Of a stretch of 46,231 nt of DNA, positions 40,036 to 46,231 are shown one piece after another. Both the position numbers and the translations under genes were made by a program. Source of the DNA: CBEUVQ01 sp965546615. GTDB taxonomy: Bacteria; Bacillota; Desulfotomaculia; Desulfotomaculales; Desulfohalotomaculaceae. Numbering within the stretch: the stretch's first letter is position 1; each line of letters begins with the position of its first letter. Location of the stretch: positions 1 through 46,231 of the forward strand of contig CBEUVQ010000016.1 of NCBI GenBank assembly GCA_965546615.1. Reading direction: 5' to 3'. Under the pieces are notes generated by a model. That model had not been told where the DNA came from and did no database searches. It worked only from the letters and a program-made list of their open reading frames with translations.

Positions 40036-41212
40036 GTGTCTTCACTCCTTGATTAATTGATTTCACTAAATCAGCTTTTAAATCTTCTGTAAAAGCTTTG
40101 TTTTTACCCAATACTGTTATTTGCAGTGATTGCTGCTGATGGTTAATGATCACATTGAATTTGCGAAACTTTTTGCTCCAAAAAAGCAGCGAAGTAGCAG
40201 CTGCGATAAAAAACCCGCTCATTGTAATGGCAGCACCCGGCACGCGCTTAACATTTAAAACTGTATAAGGGCGGAGTTTTTGATATTCAACTGCAGTATC
40301 ATCTGCAAAGTCAATTATTTTGCCATCTTTAAGCGGAATGGTTTGGTAAGTGAGAAAGCCGTCCGTTATCTGTAAAACAAATTCATTGTCGCTTTGAGAG
40401 ATAACAAATGTTTGACCGGCTAAGTTAAATGGTTTATCAGTGGGAATTGAATAACTGCCGGCATTATCACCGCTGATTTTAATTAAGTGCTCATAACCAT
40501 AGCCGGATTGATAAAACTTTGCCCCTTGATATTTAAACGGCTGGTTTACTTTAAGTGAGCCGGCCGTTAACTCCTGTCCGTTTTGTATTAAGGCAATATC
40601 AGACTGCCAATTATCGATATTGCCGCTGCTGTCATACATCGTTTTAAAATCGTCAACCTTTAGGGTGGTATCTTTCAGAATTTCTGCCGGCAGCTGCACA
40701 GACTCACCGACAAAACAAGAAACATCTTCACTGACCCCAAAAGAATTAATAAATGCTCCCAAAAAAATTATCACTAACGAGAGATGTAAGGCGTGAGGAG
40801 CCAAGTAGTTGAACAATCCTTTATATGCCGAAACAGCAGTTATGTTTTTTCCTTCGCTTATTTGAATGCGGTATTTTCTTTGCTTAAAATACTGAATGAT
40901 GTTTTTTTCGACAGCAGTGCTGTCAGACAATTTGATTTTTTTTGTATGGTTATACTTCTCTTTTGGCAGCTTTGGTGGTTTTGTCAGTGTTCTTACTAAA
41001 GCGGGGAGTCTTTTTACGGTACAAAACAACAAACTTAGGCATAAGGATAGTAAAAGCCCTTTATACCAAAAAGTTTGATATAAATTTGAATTGGGAATGA
41101 AAGTAGCGATAATCGAGCTGATAATCAGCAGTACCATTATCACCAGTGCTGTTTTCATTGATGTCAATAATTTAATAACTGCAGATAAATTTTGTCGAAA
41201 CTCGTTAAACAA
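40028..41212 (-). CDS. resB: Cytochrome c maturation protein ResB/Ccs1
   Basis: The 394-residue membrane protein has three N-terminal-half helices, a large outer domain (about 165-320) and a final helix (about 325-345), the ResB/Ccs1 layout. LLTSMKTALVIMVLLIISSI and FQGAKFYQSGYG-like (FKYQGAKFYQSGYG) segments are typical. It works with ResC in heme ligation. It probably starts at TTG 41212, behind GAAGGGAG. It is the first gene of the minus-strand cytochrome operon. Confidence 0.9.
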   Translation of the reverse strand: MFNEFRQNLSAVIKLLTSMKTALVIMVLLIISSIIATFIPNSNLYQTFWYKGLLLSLCLSLLFCTVKRLPALVRTLTKPPKLPKEKYNHTKKIKLSDSTAVEKNIIQYFKQRKYRIQISEGKNITAVSAYKGLFNYLAPHALHLSLVIIFLGAFINSFGVSEDVSCFVGESVQLPAEILKDTTLKVDDFKTMYDSSGNIDNWQSDIALIQNGQELTAGSLKVNQPFKYQGAKFYQSGYGYEHLIKISGDNAGSYSIPTDKPFNLAGQTFVISQSDNEFVLQITDGFLTYQTIPLKDGKIIDFADDTAVEYQKLRPYTVLNVKRVPGAAITMSGFFIAAATSLLFWSKKFRKFNVIINHQQQSLQITVLGKNKAFTEDLKADLVKSINQGVKTRV

Positions 41213-41293
41213 TTAAGAGTAACTCCCTTCTTTTCATATTGAATAAAACAGTGAATTTATATAATAAAATAGCGAAAAAGGTTAACAAACAGA

Positions 41294-41307
41294 ATGACAT
41301 AAATCAT
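41294..41307 (-). promoter_or_regulatory. CRP/FNR-type operator before resB
   Basis: ATGA-N6-TCAT occurs between the ferredoxin terminator and resB. TATTAT-like sequences at 41261-41269 on the minus strand could be the -10, putting the operator centre roughly 42-50 bases before transcription. The same half-sites occur before the + heme operon. Confidence 0.5.
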
Positions 41308-41319
41308 GGAAAAAATGAT

Positions 41320-41368
41320 AAAAAAATACAAACCCGAAAAGAAATTTTGTGAGTTCTTTCCGGGTTTG
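41320..41368 (-). terminator. Terminator after the ferredoxin gene
   Basis: CAAACCCG.AAAGAA pairs with TTCTTT.CGGGTTTG, about 14 bp with one mismatch. On the minus strand it runs into a T7 run. Confidence 0.85.
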
Positions 41369-41412
41369 TGTTTTATCAGCAGGTAAAACTATTTCATATA
41401 AGAGAAAATGTT

Positions 41413-41601
41413 TTAAAGTTCTTTTACAGAATAACATCCGTTAGGGCAAATGGTGACACAAGTTTCACAGCCCATGCAGTCGGTTGGTTCACCGGTAATT
41501 TCTGCTTTGTCACCAACTAATTCCAGAAGGGATGCCGGGCAGGGGTCAACGCAGGCACCGCAGCCGTCGCAATTAGTGTTGTCGATTGTAATCATGTACA
41601 T
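41413..41601 (-). CDS. Two-cluster ferredoxin
   Basis: The 62-residue protein has two [4Fe-4S] motifs, CDGCGACVDPCP and CMGCETCVTICPNGC, typical of clostridial-type 2[4Fe-4S] ferredoxins, which carry low-potential electrons in the cytoplasm. ATG 41601 is nine bases after AAAGGAGG; TTG 41607 and ATG 41595 are also in frame. It is a single-gene unit with a terminator. The ATGA-N6-TCAT palindrome upstream suggests shared redox control with the cytochrome genes. Confidence 0.92.
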   Translation of the reverse strand: MYMITIDNTNCDGCGACVDPCPASLLELVGDKAEITGEPTDCMGCETCVTICPNGCYSVKEL

Positions 41602-41652
41602 AAACAATAACCTCCTTTGGTATTAATTTAACTTAATTGAATGCAGCAGTAT

Positions 41653-41666
41653 ATGATTTTGATCAT
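41653..41666 (-). promoter_or_regulatory. CRP/FNR-type operator before the ferredoxin gene
   Basis: ATGA-TTTTGA-TCAT lies 52 bases before the ferredoxin start. A site exactly at -41.5 would place transcription start inside the ribosome site, so it may sit closer to the -35 or act differently. Confidence 0.45.
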
Positions 41667-41775
41667 GAAATATTTTTTCTTTTACAGACTGTCACTTTTT
41701 TACCCACTGCTCGGTCTATATTTATGAAACCCCAAATAAACTCACTGCGCAGGGCGAAGGAGGGGTGAATCATAA

Positions 41776-41802
41776 GTGCTCAAATACCTGCGGCTTCTTT
41801 AG
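41776..41802 (+). other. Possible leader peptide, or misplaced start, before the sigma gene
   Basis: A strong AAGGAGG (41757-41763) precedes GTG 41776, which opens an eight-codon frame (MLKYLRLL, stop TAG). In the sigma-factor frame the same ribosome site is followed only by ATC and ATA codons, with no standard start before 41835. Confidence 0.35.
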
Positions 41803-41834
41803 GAACCGTTTTAGTACGTGGTGATGATCATCAA

Positions 41835-42341
41835 ATGGAATTCCGAAAAATCTATCGGGAGATGTACCCAAAATTAATTCGGCAGGCTGCTTTTTTGCTG
41901 GGTGATGCGGCATCTGCAGAGGATATAGTGCAAGAAGCTTTTTTAAAACTGCACAATTTTGGTCTTCACAAGATAAATAATCCGAAGGCCTGGTTAACTA
42001 AAGTAACCAACAATTTGTGTTATAGCTACATGCGCAGTGAGGGCAGTCGCCGCCGTCGTGAGGAAAGAGTTTATCGGCAGCCGCCGAATCAGTTGACCTC
42101 CGATGCGGCAGTGTCTGCAGAAAGTGAGTTTTTAAATGGGGAAGAATTGCAAATGGTGCATCAGGCACTTAATCGCCTTTCACCGCGTGACCGCATTGTG
42201 CTGTTGTTAAAATTTAGCGGTTATAAGTATGATCAAATTGCTGAAGCAGTAGGGGTTAACCGCAGCTCGGTAGGGACGATATTGTCCCGGGCGCGGGAAC
42301 GCTTCAAGCGAGAATATCACAACCTGTTATCTGTGCATTAG
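41835..42341 (+). CDS. ECF-type RNA polymerase sigma factor
   Basis: The 168-residue protein has sigma region 2 (YPKLIRQAAFLLGDAASAEDIVQEAFLKLHN) and region 4 (LSPRDRIVLLLKFSGYKYDQIAEAVGVNRSSVGTILSRARERF), separated by a short linker, as in ECF sigma factors. The gene is followed by a zinc-finger anti-sigma gene and an ABC exporter, implying an envelope-stress type regulon. ATG 41835 has only a weak GTGGTGAT site; a much stronger site lies further upstream with no standard start in this frame, so an N-terminal extension from ATA 41772 cannot be excluded. Confidence 0.9.
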   Translation: MEFRKIYREMYPKLIRQAAFLLGDAASAEDIVQEAFLKLHNFGLHKINNPKAWLTKVTNNLCYSYMRSEGSRRRREERVYRQPPNQLTSDAAVSAESEFLNGEELQMVHQALNRLSPRDRIVLLLKFSGYKYDQIAEAVGVNRSSVGTILSRARERFKREYHNLLSVH

Positions 42342-42354
42342 GAGGTGACATAAC

Positions 42355-43449
42355 ATGCTGTGTCCCGACAAAGGATTGCTTCAGGCATATCTGGATAATG
42401 AAGTTTCAGCAGAAGAAAAAAGTGAAATCAAGGAACATCTTGCATCTTGCGCCCAATGCCGACTAGCAGTGGAGGAACTGGCAGACTTGGAAATGTGGGC
42501 AGGTGGGAAACTTATCCAATATCAGCATAACATTGAAAGGATTGCTGCCGGCAGTAGTGCAAGATGTGCGGAAAATAACAACGTTATAAGGGGAGGACAT
42601 TCAGTGAAACGCAGTTTGAAAAAATGGACAGCGGTGGCTGCTTCGGTGGCAGTGCTGGCCGGTGTGTTGACATTTGCTCCGGTGCAGGATGCGCTGGCAG
42701 ACTTTCTTTCGATTTTTAGAGTACAAAAAGTGCAAATGGTAAAAATAGAACCTGACGAATTACAGCAAATGGCTGAAACGCTGGAAAAGCAGGTGGGTAA
42801 TGTACACCTGAGGCAGTTTGGGAAAATTGAGTTTCAGAAACAGGTTGAAGCGAAACAATTGTCTTATGACGAAGCAGAAGCAATTCTGCCCTTTGCTTTG
42901 AAGCAGCCGGCGGCTGTTCTGGGTGATTGGGTATTAGACGACAAAGTAGTTTTTGTACCGGAGGGAAAAGCAGAATTTGAACTGGACGTAGATCAGGTTA
43001 ATGCTCTGCTGAAGAGTCTTGGAGCAAAAACTATGTTACCGGAAACGCTGCAGGGAAAAACCTTTACTATTAAAACGCCGGCAGGCGTAGAAATGATATA
43101 TTTAGGCCGGAATGGGGAAGCGGCTTTCAAGGTGCAGCAATTTGCCAGCCCGGAACTAAATGTGCCTCAGGGTGTAGACGCTAATGCGTTGAGAGCGGCA
43201 TTATTGGATATTCCCTTTATACCGCAGGATTTGCGTACTCAGTTAGCCGCGGTGAAAGATTGGCAGAATACGCTGATTGTGCCAACTGTTGAGGGTGGAG
43301 AAGCAATTAGCGTTAACGGCAATGATGCGGTTTACTCAAATAACCAAGGCTTTAGCATGCTGATTTGGGTTGAAGATGGGATTATTTATCAAATTTATGG
43401 GCAAATTGACAAAAAATCCGCTTTAACTATCGCCAAATCACTGCAATAA
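42355..43449 (+). CDS. Zinc-finger anti-sigma factor with extracellular domain
   Basis: The 364-residue protein has an N-terminal ZAS domain (Cys3, His28-x3-Cys32-x2-Cys35, HLASCAQC), which binds the sigma factor. One membrane helix (about 91-110) leads to a large outer domain of unknown family. It starts behind AGGAGGTGA, 13 bases after the sigma gene. A second strong ribosome site, AAGGGGAGG, stands before GTG 42604 in frame, at the boundary between the ZAS domain and the membrane helix, so a shorter product lacking ZAS is possible. Confidence 0.85.
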   Translation: MLCPDKGLLQAYLDNEVSAEEKSEIKEHLASCAQCRLAVEELADLEMWAGGKLIQYQHNIERIAAGSSARCAENNNVIRGGHSVKRSLKKWTAVAASVAVLAGVLTFAPVQDALADFLSIFRVQKVQMVKIEPDELQQMAETLEKQVGNVHLRQFGKIEFQKQVEAKQLSYDEAEAILPFALKQPAAVLGDWVLDDKVVFVPEGKAEFELDVDQVNALLKSLGAKTMLPETLQGKTFTIKTPAGVEMIYLGRNGEAAFKVQQFASPELNVPQGVDANALRAALLDIPFIPQDLRTQLAAVKDWQNTLIVPTVEGGEAISVNGNDAVYSNNQGFSMLIWVEDGIIYQIYGQIDKKSALTIAKSLQ

Positions 43450-43471
43450 CTAATAAATGGAGAGATATTAA

Positions 43472-44425
43472 GTGTTAGCAATTGAAACACATCGATTGAC
43501 CAAAACTTACCAAAGCCGTGGGGGCTGCCGGGAAATTTCGCTGGCAGTGCCCCAGGGCTCTGTTTTTGCTCTGCTCGGACAAAACGGGGCCGGAAAAAGT
43601 ACACTGGTGAAAGTGTTAGTTGGCTTACTGCATCCCGAATCCGGTGATGCCAAACTGTTTGGTAAGCCGCTGAATGATATGCAGGTTAAAAAAAGAGTTG
43701 GCTTTTTGCCGGAAAACTTTAGTTATCATGACTGGCTGACCGGGGAAGATTTGCTGCGCTTTCATGCTTCACTTTACCGCCTCTCCAAGTCGGAGACAGA
43801 AAGCAGAATACCGCAGGTACTGGACATGGTAGGGTTATCTGATCAGCGCTATAAACGGGTAGGTGGTTACAGCAAAGGCATGCAGCAGCGCATTGGCTTA
43901 GCCTGCGCGTTGATTGCTGATCCCGACCTGCTGTTTTTAGATGAACCTACATCCGCTCTTGATCCGATTGGCCGCAAATTGGTGCGCGATTTAATGCTGA
44001 ATTTAAAATCACAAGGCAAAACCATTTTTATTAACAGCCATTTGCTTGGTGAGTTGGAAAGAATTTGTGACCGTATAGCAGTCATTAAAGACAGCCATTT
44101 AATCTTTCAAGGCAACTGGCGGGAATTGACCGTTCAAAGCTGCAGGGTGAAATTAGTAATAGAAGAGAATCAGCACTTTACAAATCAATATCCTCAACTT
44201 TTTGCTGACGTGCAGTTGATTTCTCAAAAGAAAGTTTCAGCCGCTGCTTTGCCGGCAAAAAGAGAGTTGATTATTGCTTGCACAGAAAGCAGCCAAATTC
44301 CTCAGTTAGTGCAAAAGATGGTGCAGTTGGGGATAAACATATATGAAGTATCACCAATTACCGATTCGCTGGAAAAAGTATTTATTGAACTGGTAAACGG
44401 CGGCGACGGTGTGGAAGGAAGGTAG
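43472..44425 (+). CDS. ABC transporter ATP-binding protein
   Basis: The 317-residue ATPase has Walker A GQNGAGKST (about 36-44), a signature region YSKGMQQRIGLACAL, Walker B LLFLDEP and a switch His in FINSHLL. A C-terminal extension of about 90 residues is typical of CcmA-type/antibiotic-export ABC-2 ATPases. It starts at GTG 43472 behind GGAGAG. The partner permease follows by six bases. Its position after the sigma/anti-sigma pair suggests that it is a target of that sigma factor. Confidence 0.93.
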   Translation: MLAIETHRLTKTYQSRGGCREISLAVPQGSVFALLGQNGAGKSTLVKVLVGLLHPESGDAKLFGKPLNDMQVKKRVGFLPENFSYHDWLTGEDLLRFHASLYRLSKSETESRIPQVLDMVGLSDQRYKRVGGYSKGMQQRIGLACALIADPDLLFLDEPTSALDPIGRKLVRDLMLNLKSQGKTIFINSHLLGELERICDRIAVIKDSHLIFQGNWRELTVQSCRVKLVIEENQHFTNQYPQLFADVQLISQKKVSAAALPAKRELIIACTESSQIPQLVQKMVQLGINIYEVSPITDSLEKVFIELVNGGDGVEGR

Positions 44426-44431
44426 TATTTT

Positions 44432-45289
44432 GTGATTAACATTGCCAAGTTAACTTTTTTAGAGATATCCAAGAAAAAAGTTTTTGTTGTTACTTTGATT
44501 TTATCGGTGCTTTTTTTGCTGCTGTATACCAAAGGGTTAAGTGCAGCAGCTAAAGAAATGGTGGGCATGGGTAATGAGCAGATAGTTATGCAGCAGATAA
44601 TTGGCAATCAGCTTTTAGCAATGGGGTTGTACTTTGCTTCCTTTTTGCTTTCTCTTTTGGCACTGATGGCGGGTATTGCTTCCGTTGCTACAGAAATAGA
44701 AAGCGGTTTGCTGCACGCTGTCGTTTCCAGGCCCATTAAGCGCAGCGAGATTGTGCTGGGCAAATACTTGGGCTACGGGTTAATGCTTATTATTTATGCA
44801 CTGTGCTTATTCACTGTCATCATTTTACTGAACAAATACTACAATCCTGTTTCGCTGACACTGCTAACCGGTTTTAATTTTGTCTTCGGTGCGGCGGTGT
44901 TTGTTTTGCAGCCGTTGGTGTTGTTAAGTGTGGCGATGTTTTTCAGTACATTATTTCGAACGCTTACTGCCGGCATTATCTCAGCTGTTATCTATTTGTT
45001 TGGCATTATTGGCGGTTTTGTTGAGCAAATTGGCAATGTGATTTCAAAAGCCTCGTTAATAAACATCGGCATTGTAACCAGTTTAATTATTCCTGCTGAT
45101 GCGCTTTTTAAAAAAATGCTTACTATAGTAACCGGCAGTGATGCCAACCCTATTTCTACACTTTCATTTTCCTTCGGTCCCTTTGGGGTTACCAGCCCGC
45201 CCAGTAATGCGATGTTGATTTATGCGCTGCTTTATATTGCCGCATGCATTGTTCTGGCAGCAGTTAGCTTTTGGAAGAAAGACTTGTAA
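44432..45289 (+). CDS. ABC-2-type transporter permease
   Basis: The 285-residue membrane protein has six predicted helices in ABC-2 layout, with IESGLLHAVVSRPIKRSEIVLGKYLGYG as the coupling region typical of ABC-2 exporters. It starts at GTG 44432 behind GAAGGAAGG and is cotranscribed with the ATPase gene. The substrate is unknown; neighbouring envelope-stress regulators suggest a toxic compound or lipid. It may close the sigma-factor operon. Confidence 0.88.
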   Translation: MINIAKLTFLEISKKKVFVVTLILSVLFLLLYTKGLSAAAKEMVGMGNEQIVMQQIIGNQLLAMGLYFASFLLSLLALMAGIASVATEIESGLLHAVVSRPIKRSEIVLGKYLGYGLMLIIYALCLFTVIILLNKYYNPVSLTLLTGFNFVFGAAVFVLQPLVLLSVAMFFSTLFRTLTAGIISAVIYLFGIIGGFVEQIGNVISKASLINIGIVTSLIIPADALFKKMLTIVTGSDANPISTLSFSFGPFGVTSPPSNAMLIYALLYIAACIVLAAVSFWKKDL

Positions 45290-45336
45290 TGCAATAATGT
45301 ATGAACTGCTGAATAAAATCTGCAGTGCAGAGCAGC

Positions 45337-45364
45337 TTGTCTTACGAATTAACTTTTAAGACAA
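45337..45364. repeat. Inverted repeat after the ABC permease gene
   Basis: TTGTCTTA and TAAGACAA pair perfectly 12 bases apart. No T-run follows, so it is not a clear terminator. Confidence 0.35.
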
Positions 45365-45435
45365 ACCATACATTGTTGTGTTATACTATCACTGCCTGAA
45401 CGGAAACAATAAATTTATCGAAGGGTGGTGAAGGT

Positions 45436-46231
45436 ATGAAGGTAAAACAGGTGATGCTGGAAAATCCTAAAACGCTGCATTATACAGCCACGTTAAACGA
45501 TGCGGTCGAGCTGTATAAGCAAAACAACGTCAATTGCGCTCCGGTAGTCGATGATGAGAAAAATGTTTTAGGTATTTTAACGGTATTTCGGCTGTTAGAC
45601 GCTGTCCGCGACGGTGCAGATTTTGCCACGCCGGTAAATCAAGTGATGGATCGGAATTTAAATATCATTGACGAGGATACCTGTTTTAGTGATATTTGTC
45701 ATCAACCCATCGACCGATTAATTATTTTTAATAAAAGGCGTCAGCTCACCGGTGTACTGACAAAAATCGACTTGATCAACAAAGTTCATAAAACGTTAAT
45801 TAACACTGAAGAGGAATTAACTGAAACTGCCCGGATTAACAGCGAGCTGCGCAGTATTATTGAAGCATTTTACGACGCGGTGATTATTGTTAATCAGCAA
45901 GGGCTGATTATTATGGTGAACGACAGCTACTTTCGGCTGCATAATGGCAGCAAAGATATTTCCGGCCTTCAAATCAGTGATCTTGATGTAGATGAGCATG
46001 ATAAAATTATTCAAGTATATCAAGATGTGCTGAAGAACGGATGCGTTGCCTCCACAACTTATCATAATGCCCAGCGTGAATTGGCCATTACTGCCAGCCC
46101 GGTTCTGGATGAGAAGCAGCAGCCTGTACGGGTGATTATTATTATCCGTGATTTAACGGAAATAAATAAATTGCGCCAGCAGTCGGAAAAAGCGCTGGAG
46201 GAGTTAAAATCACTGCGGGCACGTGAACAAA
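45436..46231 (+). CDS. CBS- and PAS-domain regulator, N-terminal part
   Basis: The frame runs open to the window edge: 265 codons starting at ATG 45436 behind GGTGGTGAAGG. Two CBS motifs (about 1-120, with VMLENPKTLHY, ILTVFRLLDAV, VMDRNLNIID and VLTKIDLINKV) are followed by a PAS domain (about 138-240, with IIEAFYDAVIIVNQQGLIIMVN and RVIIIIRDLTEINKLR) and the start of a coiled helix. CBS-PAS followed by such a linker is common in sigma-54 activators (AAA+ domain next) or sensor kinases. The output domain lies outside the window, so the class is undecided. Confidence 0.85.
   Translation, partial: MKVKQVMLENPKTLHYTATLNDAVELYKQNNVNCAPVVDDEKNVLGILTVFRLLDAVRDGADFATPVNQVMDRNLNIIDEDTCFSDICHQPIDRLIIFNKRRQLTGVLTKIDLINKVHKTLINTEEELTETARINSELRSIIEAFYDAVIIVNQQGLIIMVNDSYFRLHNGSKDISGLQISDLDVDEHDKIIQVYQDVLKNGCVASTTYHNAQRELAITASPVLDEKQQPVRVIIIIRDLTEINKLRQQSEKALEELKSLRAREQ

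Noticed and set aside
1..46231. CRISPR arrays, rRNA genes, prophage or integron structures
   Set aside because: No regularly spaced repeats, rRNA sequence, phage genes or attachment-site pairs were seen; the IS3 element is the only clear mobile element.

Overview
The window reads as a chromosomal segment of an anaerobic, endospore-forming Clostridia-type Firmicute. The evidence is the rpsO-pnp-ylxY order, strong AGGAGG ribosome sites, many TTG/GTG starts, a spore-type SleB hydrolase, a DegS/DegU-type two-component pair, CIRCE control of a chaperone, and a selenoprotein SelD. Heme made from siroheme (Ahb route), Ccs/Res cytochrome c maturation and an octaheme cytochrome indicate anaerobic respiration. 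The genus cannot be fixed from sequence alone.

Layout. 1-9152 (+): end of an NrnA-like gene, truB, ribF, a small two-gene unit with a DUF4258-like protein, rpsO, pnp, ylxY, a D-Ala-D-Ala carboxypeptidase and an N-acetylmuramoyl-L-alanine amidase. 9193-11046 (-): asnB behind an attenuator-like terminator. 11204-15206 (+): nitrogen locus of an ANTAR response regulator, glnA, a P-II gene and amt. Leaders before the regulator and before amt have paired hexaloop hairpins running into terminators, the signature of ANTAR antitermination. 15256-16710: an IS3-family element sitting at the apex of the amt terminator. 16800-19922: poorly known genes, including a degenerate phosphatase-fold protein and a 48-residue membrane protein.

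20033-25035: a NarL/DegU-type two-component pair (-) faces a PhoP-box-controlled pstS-pstC-pstA operon (+). That operon has a large folded RNA or DNA element between pstS and pstC and lacks pstB and phoU. 25079-28849: mrp (-), then DnaD-like and DnaC/DnaI-like replication genes and sleB (+). 29065-31435: a hypothetical gene, selD with an in-frame UGA, yedF and tRNA-Pro(CGG). 31562-33500: htpG behind a CIRCE operator.

33702-41601: a heme/cytochrome region with two facing operons. The + operon encodes a radical SAM heme enzyme, two siroheme decarboxylase subunits and a NapH-like iron-sulfur membrane protein. The - operon encodes ResB, ResC/CcsA, an HAO-like octaheme cytochrome that appears to start at ATT, and a multi-spanning membrane protein. 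A ferredoxin gene follows further right. All three transcription units are preceded by an ATGA-N6-TCAT palindrome, suggesting one CRP/FNR-type regulator. 41835-45289: ECF sigma factor, zinc-finger anti-sigma factor and an ABC exporter pair. 45436 to the end: start of a CBS-PAS regulator cut by the window.

The most notable signals are the two ANTAR leaders, the pstS-pstC folded element, the ATT-start octaheme cytochrome with its shared operators, the IS placement and the selenocysteine SelD. All structures were paired by eye; no folding, alignment or database search was run.
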